From Frateuria_A yonginensis (GTDB taxonomy: Bacteria; Pseudomonadota; Gammaproteobacteria; Xanthomonadales; Rhodanobacteraceae), in assembly GCF_037137055.1 (NCBI RefSeq), contig NZ_JBBBNY010000001.1:1-64000 (forward strand): a stretch of 64,000 bases of DNA, given 5' to 3'. Below, in pieces: positions 45,067-54,029 of this stretch (its first letter is position 1; the number at the start of each line of letters is the position of its first letter). The notes beneath the pieces were generated by a model. It worked only from the letters and a program-made list of their open reading frames with translations. It was not told the origin of the DNA and did not search any database. Position numbers and translations under genes: made by a program.

Positions 45067-46557
45067 ATGCAACACCGTATGAAAGACCCGCTCGCTCTCC
45101 CCCGGCCCGTATCGAAATCGGGAGCCACCGGGGCGCTCCGTATCCTGGCTGTGGCCATGACCGCGATCCTCGCCGGCTGCATCAACGTCGGGCCGGACTA
45201 TCACCGCCCGCAGGAGAAGCCGGTCACGCTGCAGGGCGTGGATGCCGCACGCCAGTCGAGCGCCGACTTCCAGGCCGGCTGGTGGAAGCAGTTCGGTGAT
45301 CCCACGCTGGACGCGCTGATCGCCCGCGCCGCGAAGCACGCGCCGGACCTGAAGATCGCGCTGGCACACCTGGACGAGGCGCGCGCCCTGCTCGGCACCG
45401 CCCGCTCGCAGCAGTGGCCGGACGTCGAGACCGGCGCCAGCTACACGCGCAGCCGCGGCCAGACGCCCGGCGTGAGCGAGCAGCGCACCACCACCACCGC
45501 CTACCAGGCCGGCTTCGACGCCAGCTGGGAGCTCGACCTGTTCGGTGGCGTGCGCCGCCAGGTGGAAGCCGCACGTGCCGACAGCGACGCGGCCGCCGCG
45601 TCGCTGCAGGACGCGCAGGTCACGCTGTTCGCCGAGGTCGCGCGCAACTACTTCGACCTGCGCGGCACGCAGCTGCGCCTGGAGGTGGCCCGGCGCGACA
45701 TCGCCAACCAGCGTGAGGCGCTGGAACTGATCCAGAGCCGCGCGGCGCTGGGTACCGGCTCGGAGCAGGACGTGGCCAGCGCCCGCGCGCGGCTGGCCGG
45801 CGTCGAGGCGACCCTGCCTGTGCTCGAGGCGCAGGCGCAGGCCGACAGCTTCCGCCTGGCCGTGTTGCTCGGCGAACGCCCCGGCGAGCTCGACGTCGAC
45901 CTCTCGCCCGCGCACTTCACGCCGATCGACACCACCCTGCCGATCGGCAACGCCGACGACGTGCTGCGCCGGCGCCCCGACATCCGCATCGCCGAGCGCG
46001 AGCTCGCCGCCGCCACGGCGCGCATCGGCGTGGCCAAGGCCGACTGGTTCCCGCACGTCACGCTGGGCGGCTTCCTCGGCTTCCTGGCCGGGCGCAGCAA
46101 CGACTTCGGCAGCCCGTCGACGCGCGCCTGGTCGATCGCGCCCAGCATCACCTGGTCCGGCCTCGACGTGCAGCGCGTGCGCTCGGGCGTGAAGGCCAGC
46201 GAGGCGCGCGCAGACGCCGCGCTGGCCGGCTACCAGCGCACCGTGCTGCGCGCGCTGGAGGACGTGGACAACGCGCTGGTCGGCTACAACCAGCAGCGCG
46301 TGCGCGTGCAGCACCTGCTGGAGCAGGCCGCGCAGAGCGAACGCGCGGCGACGCTGGCCAAGATCCGCTACGACGCCGGGGCCATCGACTACCTGGAGCT
46401 GCTCGACGCCCAGCGCACGCAGCTGGCCGCCGAGGACCAGCTCGCCGAGGCCGAGGCCGGCATCAACCTGCGCGCCATCGCCCTGTACAAGGCCCTCGGC
46501 GGCGGCTGGCAGGCCTGCGCGAACGAGCGCTGCGACGGGCTGGCGGCGGCGCCGTGA
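45067..46557 (+). CDS. Outer-membrane efflux channel lipoprotein (NodT/OprM family)
   Basis: A 496-residue TolC-like outer-membrane factor. The N-terminus carries a long signal ending in the lipobox LAGC (about residues 35-38), followed by VGPDYHRP, the standard start of NodT-family lipoproteins. Two OEP repeats follow: alpha-helical hairpins and strands (about 75-270 and 280-480). It starts one base after the pump stop codon, so translation is coupled, and completes the RND tripartite system. Confidence 0.94.
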   Translation: MQHRMKDPLALPRPVSKSGATGALRILAVAMTAILAGCINVGPDYHRPQEKPVTLQGVDAARQSSADFQAGWWKQFGDPTLDALIARAAKHAPDLKIALAHLDEARALLGTARSQQWPDVETGASYTRSRGQTPGVSEQRTTTTAYQAGFDASWELDLFGGVRRQVEAARADSDAAAASLQDAQVTLFAEVARNYFDLRGTQLRLEVARRDIANQREALELIQSRAALGTGSEQDVASARARLAGVEATLPVLEAQAQADSFRLAVLLGERPGELDVDLSPAHFTPIDTTLPIGNADDVLRRRPDIRIAERELAAATARIGVAKADWFPHVTLGGFLGFLAGRSNDFGSPSTRAWSIAPSITWSGLDVQRVRSGVKASEARADAALAGYQRTVLRALEDVDNALVGYNQQRVRVQHLLEQAAQSERAATLAKIRYDAGAIDYLELLDAQRTQLAAEDQLAEAEAGINLRAIALYKALGGGWQACANERCDGLAAAP

Positions 46558-46597
46558 CCGGCGCAGCGCTGCTTGTGGAACCACCGGGAGCCGATCC

Positions 46598-47629
46598 ATG
46601 ACCACCGCCACGACCCACCGCCGCGTAGTGCTAGCCGCGCGCCCGCACGGCCTGCCCACGCCGGCGGACTTCCGGCTCGAGCTCGCCGCCGTGCCCGAGC
46701 CGGACGAGGGACAGGTGCTGCTGCGCACGCTCTATCTCTCGCTGGACCCGTACATGCGCAACCTGATGGACGCGGCCGGCACCGCGTACGCGCCGGCGGT
46801 GCGGCTGGGCGAGCCCATGGTCGGCGGCACGGTCAGCCGCGTGGCCGCCTCGCGGCACCCGGGCTTCCGCGTCGGCGAGCTGGTGCTCGCCAACGCCGGC
46901 TGGCAGGACTACGCGCTCTCCGACGGCAGCGACCTGACGCCGCTGGGCGACCTGGCGCAGCCCTCGCTCGCCCTCGGCGGGCTGGGCATGCCCGCCTTCA
47001 CCGCCTATGTGGGCCTGCTCGACATCGGCCAGCCCAGGCCCGGCGAGACCGTCGTGGTGGCCGCGGCGACTGGCGCGGTGGGCGCCGTGGTCGGGCAGAT
47101 TGCCAGGCTCAAGGGCGCGCGCGTGGTGGGCATCGCCGGCGGCGCCGACAAATGCCGCTACGCCGTGGAGGAACTCGGCTTCGACGCCTGCCTCGATCGC
47201 CGCGAGCCGGCCCTGGCCGAGCGCCTGGCCGCCGCCTGCCCGGACGGCGTCGACGTCTATTTCGAGAACGTCGGCGGCGAGGTGCTGGATGCCGTGGTGC
47301 CCCTGCTCAACCTCGGCGCGCGCGTGCCGGTGTGCGGCGTGATCGCACACTACAACGAGGATGCGCCGCCGGCCGGTCCGGACCGGCTGCCGCGGCTGAT
47401 GGCGACCGTGCTGCAACGGCGCATCCGCATGCAGGGCTTCATCATCCTCGACCACTACGCCAGCCGCTTCGAGGCTTTCCGCCGCGACATGACCCAGTGG
47501 ATCGAGGCCGGCCTGGTGCGCGTGCGCGAGGACCGCGTCGACGGGCTCGAACGTGCGCCGGCGGCCTTCATCGGCCTGCTCGAGGGGCGCAACTTCGGCA
47601 AGCTCGTGGTGCGCGTCGCCGACGCCTGA
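46598..47629 (+). CDS. Zinc-free MDR oxidoreductase (CurA/YncB-like)
   Basis: A 343-residue medium-chain reductase of the NADP-dependent leukotriene/prostaglandin reductase group: no zinc-binding cysteines, a nucleotide fold with AATGAVGAVVGQIARLKGARVVGIAGGADKC in essence (about 148-178; AxxGxxG core), and the FENVGGE motif (about 221-227). Similar enzymes reduce alkenals or curcumin. The ATG follows GGGAG by about 7 bases. It is 40 bases after the efflux operon and may be transcribed with it; whether it acts on compounds the pump exports is speculation. Confidence 0.88.
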   Translation: MTTATTHRRVVLAARPHGLPTPADFRLELAAVPEPDEGQVLLRTLYLSLDPYMRNLMDAAGTAYAPAVRLGEPMVGGTVSRVAASRHPGFRVGELVLANAGWQDYALSDGSDLTPLGDLAQPSLALGGLGMPAFTAYVGLLDIGQPRPGETVVVAAATGAVGAVVGQIARLKGARVVGIAGGADKCRYAVEELGFDACLDRREPALAERLAAACPDGVDVYFENVGGEVLDAVVPLLNLGARVPVCGVIAHYNEDAPPAGPDRLPRLMATVLQRRIRMQGFIILDHYASRFEAFRRDMTQWIEAGLVRVREDRVDGLERAPAAFIGLLEGRNFGKLVVRVADA

Positions 47630-47762
47630 GACCCCGCCGGTCGGGCGCATCGCGCCGCTCGCCCCGCCAGGGCGGCCGCTCGCCACCGGCCCGGCGACCT
47701 GCGCCGCCGCGCGCGCTAGTGTGGCGCGCGTACCGGCGACGACGGCGACCCGGAGGGCCCCC

Positions 47763-48692
47763 ATGCGCTTGTCGATCTGCCTCGCCTTGCCGACCCTCGT
47801 GGCGGCTTGCGGCGCGGCCGCGACCGGGCTCGCTGCGCCGCGCCTGTTCGCGCCCGGTCTCGTGTCCGGCCCCGGCGACGAGGGCGCCGCCGCGCCCACG
47901 CCGGACGGCACGAGCGTGTATTTCATGCGCGGGAACGGCGACGGCTGGACCCTGCTCGAGTTCCACCGCGACGGAGCGCGCTGGTCCGCGCCGCCGCCAG
48001 CCCCGTTCCCGGGCCGCTGGCGGGACCTCGGCCCGGCGATGGCGCCGGACGGTTCCCACCTGCTGTTCGTGTCTAATCGGCCGACCCACCCCTGCGGCGC
48101 ACTGCTCGGCCTGATCCGCGGCGGCCAGCGCCGGACCGGCATGGGCATGAACCTCTGGCGGGTCGACCGCAAGGGCGCCGGCCGGGGCCGGCCCGTGCGC
48201 CTGCCCGACCCCGTCGACAGGTGCTCGACCACCCCCGCGCCGAGCATCGCGGGCGACGGCAGCGTCTACTTCATCGGCTGCGACGGGAACGACCTGCGCC
48301 TCATGCACGCGGCCTACCGGCACGGCCGCTACCTCCCCGCCCACCCGGTGACGCCTGGCGACGCCGACGCGTTGGTCCGTGATCCGGCCATCGCACCGGA
48401 CCGCTCGTTCATCGTGGTCAGCGTCAACCACGGCCCCGGCACGCCCTACCGCCTGGCGATCGCCTTCCACACGCCCGCCGGCTGGACGGCACCGCAAGAC
48501 CTCGGCGACGGGGTGAATCGGGGCACGCACAGCAGGGGTGCGCAGCTGACGGCGGGCGGACGCACGCTGTACTTTCACAGCGACCGGCCCGCGCCGGCCC
48601 TGGCCGCGGGCGACAACCTGTGGCAGCTGTCGCTGGCGTGCCGGCGCGACGCGCACGCCGGGAGCCACGCCTTGCGGCACTGTCGCGAGTGA
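47763..48692 (+). CDS. Exported beta-propeller-like (PD40/WD40) protein, copy A
   Basis: A 309-residue exported protein with a signal peptide (about 1-25; Cys near residue 16, LPTLVAAC, raises a possible lipoprotein). The mature part has repeated TolB/PD40-type blades with motifs such as PTPDGTSVYFMR, MAPDGSHLLFVSN, IAGDGSVYFIG and LTAGGRTLYFHS. These are the DGxxLyF pattern of PD40 propellers. A paralogue (50836-51831) lies across the sensor kinase/regulator pair, with shared VYFMR, LFVSNRP and NLWRVD segments. The role is unknown; such propellers often bind ligands or proteins in the periplasm. Confidence 0.8.
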   Translation: MRLSICLALPTLVAACGAAATGLAAPRLFAPGLVSGPGDEGAAAPTPDGTSVYFMRGNGDGWTLLEFHRDGARWSAPPPAPFPGRWRDLGPAMAPDGSHLLFVSNRPTHPCGALLGLIRGGQRRTGMGMNLWRVDRKGAGRGRPVRLPDPVDRCSTTPAPSIAGDGSVYFIGCDGNDLRLMHAAYRHGRYLPAHPVTPGDADALVRDPAIAPDRSFIVVSVNHGPGTPYRLAIAFHTPAGWTAPQDLGDGVNRGTHSRGAQLTAGGRTLYFHSDRPAPALAAGDNLWQLSLACRRDAHAGSHALRHCRE

Positions 48693-48748
48693 GCGCCTCC
48701 GCAGCACACTCGCCGCGCGCCACCATGCCCATGCCCCGGGAGGCCCAC

Positions 48749-49837
48749 GTGCCCGATTCCGCCCCACCCCGCCGATCGACCACCCTGGTCCTGGCCTTTG
48801 GCTTCTGGACGCTGCTGGCGGCCTCGTACGCGCTCAGCGCCGGGCTGTCCTCGATCGGCGAGGGCAACCCGCCGGCGTGGTCGCGCGTGCTGGTGTGGAA
48901 CTTCGCCGACTTCTACCTGTGGATGCTGTTGGCGCCGCTGGTCGGCCGGCTGGGGCGGCGCACCGCCGGGCACGGCTGGCGCCGGTTCCTCGCCGTGCAG
49001 GTGCCGGCGAGCCTGGGCATCGCGCTGGCGCAGGTGCTGGTCCACCTGCTGGTGTTCTGGTACGTGTGCGGCCCGGGGCGGATGCCGGCGCACACGGTCA
49101 CCGCCTACCTGCGCATGCAGTTCGCCTACAGCTACCACCTGGCGCTGCTGACCTACTGGGTGATCCTGGTGGTGCTGCGCGGCCTGGATTCGCGCCGCCG
49201 GCTGCGCGACGAGCGGCTGCGCAATGCCCAGTTGCAGACCCAGCTGGCGCAGTCGCAACTGCAGGCGCTGCGCATGCAGCTGCAGCCGCACTTCCTGTTC
49301 AACACGCTCAATGCGATCTCGGCGCTGGCGCTGGCCGACCCGCTGCAGGCGCGGCTGATGATCGCGCGGCTGAGCGATCTGCTGCGGCTGACGCTGGAGG
49401 AGCGCCACGCCAGCGAGGTGCCGCTGTCGCGCGAGATGGAGTTCCTGCGCTGCTACCTGGACATCCAGCAGGTGCGCTTCCAGGACCGGCTGTCCACGCA
49501 CCTGGAGGTGGCGCCCGACACGCTGCGGGCCGCGGTGCCGAGCATGATCCTGCAGCCGCTGGTGGAGAACGCGCTGCGTCACGGTCTGCTGGCCAAGCCC
49601 ACACCCGGCCGCCTGCAGGTGGCCAGCCGCCGCCATGGCGACGAGCTGCACCTGCAGGTGGACGACGACGGCCTCGGCCTGCCGCCGGACGGGCCGGCGG
49701 AGGGCCTCGGCCTGGGCAACACGCGCGCGCGCCTGCGGGTGCTGTTCGGCGCCGCGGCCAGCCTTGCGCTGCACCGCAAGACCGAGGGCGGCACCCGGGT
49801 CGAATTGCGCCTGCCCTTCCGCGAGCACGCGACATGA
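48749..49837 (+). CDS. LytS/YehU-type sensor histidine kinase
   Basis: A 362-residue membrane sensor of the His_kinase (PF06580) type: four hydrophobic segments in the first 150 residues, a short coiled linker (RNAQLQTQLAQSQLQALRMQ), the phospho-acceptor H181 in LQPHFLFNTLNA and an ATPase domain with the N box LVENALRHGL and GLGLGNTRARL. The start is placed at GTG 48749 because GGGAGG lies five bases upstream; in-frame ATGs at 48725 and 48731 are alternatives. Its stop codon overlaps the regulator start (ATGA), so the pair is translationally coupled. Confidence 0.9.
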   Translation: MPDSAPPRRSTTLVLAFGFWTLLAASYALSAGLSSIGEGNPPAWSRVLVWNFADFYLWMLLAPLVGRLGRRTAGHGWRRFLAVQVPASLGIALAQVLVHLLVFWYVCGPGRMPAHTVTAYLRMQFAYSYHLALLTYWVILVVLRGLDSRRRLRDERLRNAQLQTQLAQSQLQALRMQLQPHFLFNTLNAISALALADPLQARLMIARLSDLLRLTLEERHASEVPLSREMEFLRCYLDIQQVRFQDRLSTHLEVAPDTLRAAVPSMILQPLVENALRHGLLAKPTPGRLQVASRRHGDELHLQVDDDGLGLPPDGPAEGLGLGNTRARLRVLFGAAASLALHRKTEGGTRVELRLPFREHAT

Positions 49838-50589
49838 GCCCGGCGCCGATCCGCACCCTGCTGGTGGACGACGAGGTGCTGGCCCGCCTGGCGTTGCGCC
49901 AGGCGCTGGCCGCGCACGCCGATTTCGAGATCGTCGGCGAATGCGGCAACGCCGCCGAGGCGCTGCAGGCGGTGGCCGCGCTGGCGCCGGACCTGCTGTT
50001 CCTGGACATCCGCATGCCGGGCCTGGACGGCTTCAAGCTGCTGCACCAGCTGCAGCCTGACACGCTGCCGATGGTGGTGTTCGCCACCGCGTACGGCCAG
50101 CATGCGCTGCGCGCCTTCGACGCCAACGCGCTCGACTACGTGCTCAAGCCGATCGACCAGGCGCGCTTCGACCAGGCTCTCGAGCGCGTGCGCCGGCACT
50201 GGCGCGGATTGCAGGCGCGCACGCCGGTGGCGCCGGGGGCGCACGCCGCGGCCGTACCCGTGCAGCGGATCAGCGTGCGGGTGGGCGAGCACATCCGCGT
50301 GATCCCCACCGACGCCATCGACTGGATCCAGGCCGACGGCAACTACGTGTGCATCCACGTCGGCAAGCAGGCCTACCTGCACCGGGAAACCCTGAGCGGC
50401 CTGCTGGCGATGCTGGACCCGGGCCGCTTCCTGCGTATCCACCGTGGCACGCTGGTCAACGTGGAGCGCGTGCGCGAGATCCACCCGCTGTTCCAGGGCA
50501 ACGCCGAGGTCGTGCTGCACGACGGCACGCGGCTGACCCTGAGCCGCCGCTTCCGCGTCCACGCGCGGCGGGCGCTGGGCATCGCCTGA
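49834..50589 (+). CDS. LytTR family response regulator
   Basis: A 251-residue regulator with a receiver domain (about 5-120; acidic D12, D13, phospho-acceptor D58 in LFLDIRMPG, K in YVLKPID) and a C-terminal LytTR DNA-binding domain (about 148-248). The LytTR domain shows IRVIPTDAIDWIQADGNYVCIHV and FLRIHRGTLVNVERV. Close in form to AlgR/YehT. It overlaps the kinase gene by four bases. The paralogous propeller genes flanking the pair are the likeliest local targets. A repeat (50610) follows. Confidence 0.92.
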   Translation: MSPAPIRTLLVDDEVLARLALRQALAAHADFEIVGECGNAAEALQAVAALAPDLLFLDIRMPGLDGFKLLHQLQPDTLPMVVFATAYGQHALRAFDANALDYVLKPIDQARFDQALERVRRHWRGLQARTPVAPGAHAAAVPVQRISVRVGEHIRVIPTDAIDWIQADGNYVCIHVGKQAYLHRETLSGLLAMLDPGRFLRIHRGTLVNVERVREIHPLFQGNAEVVLHDGTRLTLSRRFRVHARRALGIA

Positions 50590-50609
50590 CCGCGCCTCCG
50601 CGTGTTCGG

Positions 50610-50712
50610 GTAGGAGCGAGCTTGCTCGCGATGCTCCGGCGGGGGCGATACCGGAGCATGGCCACGTCACGACGCCGGCGCGGAGCGCATCGCGGGCAAG
50701 CTCGCTGCTGCC
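50610..50712. repeat. GTAG/REP-like inverted repeat, copy 3
   Basis: Left arm GTAGGAGCGAGCTTGCTCGC begins at 50610, and the right arm, CGCGGGCAAGCTCGCTGCTG, ends near 50712. Between the arms a smaller palindrome is also visible (GCTCCGG, CCGGAGC). The copy separates the response-regulator gene from the second propeller gene. Confidence 0.75.
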
Positions 50713-50835
50713 GCGGCGCCTGCGCGGCCCTGGCGGGCGACCGCTCGTCCCACCGGTGGCGCCGCCGGTCCCAAAGTGGCTGTGCGGCACGCGCCTGCGC
50801 GCAAGGCTGATCGCTCCCGGCACGAGGACCGACAC

Positions 50836-51831
50836 ATGCGACTGCACCACCTTGCCTTCGCCCTGACCCTGGCCACGGCCTGCACCGTCGCGGGCGCCGC
50901 CGACCTGCTCGGGCCCGGCGTGATCTCCACCGGCCTGCAGGAGACCTCGGCCGCCTTCTCGCCCGACGGCGACACGGTGTATTTCATGCGCTCGGACTTC
51001 GCCGAGAAGGACGACACCATCCTGGTTTCGCATCGGCAGGGCGCGGGATGGTCGACACCGCAGGTGGCGTCGTTCTCCGGCCAGTGGCATGACTCCGAGC
51101 CGGGCTTCTCGCCCGACGGCCGGCGGCTGTACTTCGTCTCCAACCGTCCGCCGCGGCCGGGGCAGCCGCCGGTGGAGGCGAGCCTGCAGGGCCGTCGCTT
51201 CGCCGGCACCCACCTGTGGTACGTGGAACGCCAGCCCGACGGGCGCTGGGGCGCGCCGGTGCACGTCGCCGGCGCGCTCAACGACGGTGCGCAGATCTAC
51301 AACCCGTCGGTCGCGGCCAATGGCGACGTCTACTTCTCGGCGCATCGCCCGGACTCGGGCCGGTTCTACCAGATCTACGTCGCGCACTGGACCGGCCACG
51401 GCTATGCGGACCCCGAGCGGGTGGCGCTCGGCGACCTGGAACACAACCGCATGGACCCGTGCGTCGATCCGCAGCAGCGTTTCCTGGTGTACGCCGGCGA
51501 CGAGGGCGATGCGCTGGGCCGCGCGGATCTCTACATCGCCTTCCGCCAGCCGGACGGGCGCTGGGGCAAGCCCGAGCACCTGGGCGGCGACGTCAACACC
51601 GCCGATCTGGAGAACGCGCCGTCGCTCGGGCCGCACTTCGGCGAGCTGTACCTGTCCAGCAACCGGCAGGACGACGTGCACTATCCCAAGGCGCGTGACG
51701 ATGCCGCCTCGCTGCAGAAGCGGCTGGCCGGTCCGCTCAACGGCTCGCGCAACCTCTGGCGGGTGGACATCGCCGAGGTGCTGCGCCGCCACGGCGTGAC
51801 ACCGGCCGGTTCTTCCCCTCCCGCCCGCTGA
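50836..51831 (+). CDS. Exported beta-propeller-like (PD40/WD40) protein, copy B
   Basis: A 331-residue exported protein with a signal peptide (about 1-21, cleavage after GAA). It has at least four PD40-like blades: FSPDGDTVYFMR, FSPDGRRLYFVSN, VAANGDVYFSA and GPHFGELYLSSN, with the shared C-terminal NLWRVD. It is a paralogue of copy A (47763-48692), with the same blade order and a longer C-terminal part. The ATG follows a GAGGACC-type weak ribosome-binding site. It lies 11 bases upstream of the frameshifted gene and in line with it, so probably one operon. Confidence 0.85.
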   Translation: MRLHHLAFALTLATACTVAGAADLLGPGVISTGLQETSAAFSPDGDTVYFMRSDFAEKDDTILVSHRQGAGWSTPQVASFSGQWHDSEPGFSPDGRRLYFVSNRPPRPGQPPVEASLQGRRFAGTHLWYVERQPDGRWGAPVHVAGALNDGAQIYNPSVAANGDVYFSAHRPDSGRFYQIYVAHWTGHGYADPERVALGDLEHNRMDPCVDPQQRFLVYAGDEGDALGRADLYIAFRQPDGRWGKPEHLGGDVNTADLENAPSLGPHFGELYLSSNRQDDVHYPKARDDAASLQKRLAGPLNGSRNLWRVDIAEVLRRHGVTPAGSSPPAR

Positions 51832-51842
51832 AGGAGCGCGCC

Positions 51843-52591
51843 ATGCCCCTGCTCGCGACCTTGCTGCTGGCCGCCGCCGGCACCCTGCCGGCCGCGCACG
51901 CCGCCGCGCTGGCGCCGGTGTTCCACGCCGGCGAGCGCTATGCCGACGTGTTCTCCCGCACGGTCGCCTTCCACGCCGACGGCTTCGACGAAAGCGTCTG
52001 GAGGATCAGCGGCACCGCGACGTACCGCGTGCTGGATGAGGCGCCGGCCCACCCTCGGCTGCACATCGACTACCGCTACGACGGCCGCGCACCGGGCGCG
52101 GGCACGGTGGAGTTCCGCGACGGCGGCGCCACCGCCTGCTTCGACGGGCGCTGCGCCGCGAATACCGATGCCAGCGGACTGGCCTGGAATCCGCGCCTGT
52201 GGGGCGCCGCCCCGGCGAAGCTGCGGCTGGGCCAGCAGGGCAGGTGGACATCGCCGGACCGTGGGAGCTGGGACCGCGCGGTCGCCAGACCGTCACCGTG
52301 GTCGCGCTGGATCCGGCCGACGCGCGCGTCACGCTCGAGCGCGAGGGCGAGGGCGGCGGTGCCTACCTCGGCGACAGGCTCGCCGCCACGCTGGTGCGCG
52401 CGGGCCGCAGCTACGCGGTGCGCGTGCAGCCCGGCCGCTCGCACTGGATCGGCTACACCACCTTCCGTGCGGGCGTGGTGCTCAGCGACGAGCTGCTGGT
52501 GGAGCGGCCGGTCACGTTGGTGTCCGACGAGCTCGGGCGGGTGCCGGCGCACGAACGCGAGTACATCCTGCTTGCCGCGATGCCGCTGTAG
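51843..52591 (+). pseudogene. Exported protein of unknown function, broken by one frameshift
   Basis: A good ribosome-binding site (AAGGAG) and a signal peptide (about 1-20, ending AHAAA) start a coding frame that stays coherent to about residue 132 (GAAPAKLRLGQQG). The frame then shifts near 52236-52243, in the run CAGCAGGGCAGG; coding resumes in the +2 frame (QVDIAGPWELGPRGRQ) and continues without interruption to the TGA-equivalent stop at 52591. Loss of one base, for example a C after GGGC, would explain it. Both halves keep normal codon use, so the break is recent or a sequence error. The family is unknown; no transmembrane helix is present. Confidence 0.75.
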
Positions 52592-52602
52592 CGCGCGCCC
52601 GG

Positions 52603-53751
52603 CTAGCGCTGCACCATCACCGCGAACCAGCCCCAGCCGCGCACGCGCTCGGTGATCAGCTTGACGCTGGTCAGCATCGGCACGGCCAGCAGCGCACCGG
52701 GGATGCCCCACAGCCAGCCCCACAGCAGCAGCCAGATCAGGATCGCGATCGGCGACAGGCGCATGCGGTGGCCCTGGATCATCGGCGTGATCAGGTTGCC
52801 TTCCAGCGCCGTGATGCCGGCGAAGGTCGCCGCCGGCAACAACGCGGTGGCCAGGTCGTGGGCGTGGATCATGCCGACCAGTCCCAGCACGATGGTGGTG
52901 GTGATCGCACCCACGTAGGGTATGAAGTTGGCGGTCATCGCGACCACGCCCCACAGCAGCGGATCGGGCATGTGATAGAGCCACTGCATCAGCGTGGTGA
53001 GCGCGCCGAGCGTGGCGTTGATCAGCAGGGCGGTGAGCAGGTAGCGCGACACCTCGATCTGGATGCTGCGCACGATCTCCACCGCGTGGCGCTTGTAGGC
53101 GAACCCGGGCGAGATCTCCACCAGCCGCCGCAGCAGCAGGTCGCCGTAGACCAGGAAGAAGAACACCAGCAGCACCACCGTGAGCACGGCGGCGAGCACC
53201 TTGGGCGCGGTGGACACCACGTCCCAGGCCGAGATCGCCAGCGTCGAGGACGGCGCCGGCGGCGCGTGCACCGGGCCGCCGACCAGGGTCTGGGTGGCGC
53301 GGTTGGCCGCCTCCAGCGGCCGGGTCACGCTGCGCAGCTTCGGCACGAAGCTGCGGATCGCCGCCGGTGCGCCGTGGAACCAGCCGACCGCCGGCTGGGC
53401 CAGCGCGCCGACGCCGGCGCCCAGGCCGACCAGCAGCGCGACCATCAGCACGCTGGCGGTAAGCCAGCGTGGCAGGCGGTGACGGGCGCCGGCGGCGACC
53501 AGCGGGTTGAGCGCCAGCCCGATGAAGGCGGCCAGCACCAGCGGGATCAGCACCACGCGTGCCAGCGTCACCGTGTAGAGCAGCGCCAGCACCAGCATGG
53601 CGTTGAGCACCACGCGCACCGCCAGCAGGTGCCGGCGCAGGGCGCGGGCCAGGCGCCGCTGCCGCGTGTCGGCCCTCGGCGCCGGCGGCGTGACCGCGGG
53701 CGCCACGTCGGCGGGGGCCGCCGACGTGGTCGGGGGGACGGGCAGGTTCAT
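52603..53751 (-). CDS. AI-2E family transporter (PerM/YdiK type)
   Basis: A 382-residue inner-membrane permease with about eight hydrophobic segments in the PF01594 pattern: paired N-terminal helices (about 40-90), a long central periplasmic-like region (about 115-190), and C-terminal helices with GAITTTIVLGLVGMIHAHD and the LEGNLITPMIQGHRMRLSP motif. Family members were named for AI-2 export but several carry out other transport (for example sodium/proton exchange), so the substrate is open. It overlaps the next upstream gene (53748) by four bases and heads away from the frameshifted gene. Confidence 0.88.
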   Translation of the reverse strand: MNLPVPPTTSAAPADVAPAVTPPAPRADTRQRRLARALRRHLLAVRVVLNAMLVLALLYTVTLARVVLIPLVLAAFIGLALNPLVAAGARHRLPRWLTASVLMVALLVGLGAGVGALAQPAVGWFHGAPAAIRSFVPKLRSVTRPLEAANRATQTLVGGPVHAPPAPSSTLAISAWDVVSTAPKVLAAVLTVVLLVFFFLVYGDLLLRRLVEISPGFAYKRHAVEIVRSIQIEVSRYLLTALLINATLGALTTLMQWLYHMPDPLLWGVVAMTANFIPYVGAITTTIVLGLVGMIHAHDLATALLPAATFAGITALEGNLITPMIQGHRMRLSPIAILIWLLLWGWLWGIPGALLAVPMLTSVKLITERVRGWGWFAVMVQR

Positions 53752-54029
53752 GCGTCGTGGTCGGCCGACTGGGCGATGAAGCTGGCGCCCAGCGCGGCGG
53801 CTTCGGCCATCACGCCGCCGAGCAGGCCGCCGAGGCCGGGGATGCGTAGCGGATGGACGTTCATGTGGCCCATCACGAAGCCGGCGCCGGCGGCAATGCC
53901 CAGCGTCGCGAACGGATGGCGCTCGCCGCGCGCCAGCAGCGCCGAGGCCGGCGCCGCCACCGCGGCCCGCGCCGCGGTCATGCGCCGCTGCGCGGCGCGT
54001 ACCCGTGCATGTTGACCCAACAAGCTCAT
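53748..54029 (-). CDS. Small protein of the YqjD/YqjE-like cluster
   Basis: A 93-residue protein with an N-terminal basic, Ala-rich helix (RVRAAQRRMTAARAAVAAP) and Gly-rich hydrophobic segments (ATLGIAAGAGFVMGHMN at about 41-57; GGLLGGVMAEAAALGASF at about 66-83). Position suggests an equivalent of YqjK in the E. coli yqjD-yqjE-yqjK cluster, but sequence similarity cannot be confirmed. It overlaps both neighbours by four bases (53748-53751 and 54026-54029), so it is translationally coupled. Confidence 0.65.
   Translation of the reverse strand: MSLLGQHARVRAAQRRMTAARAAVAAPASALLARGERHPFATLGIAAGAGFVMGHMNVHPLRIPGLGGLLGGVMAEAAALGASFIAQSADHDA

Noticed and set aside
41862..45185. A 1107-codon open frame on the minus strand opposite the RND pump
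   Set aside because: It mirrors the pump gene in a GC-rich genome, has a His/Arg/Gln-rich composition without domains, and the sense frame encodes a clear RND pump.
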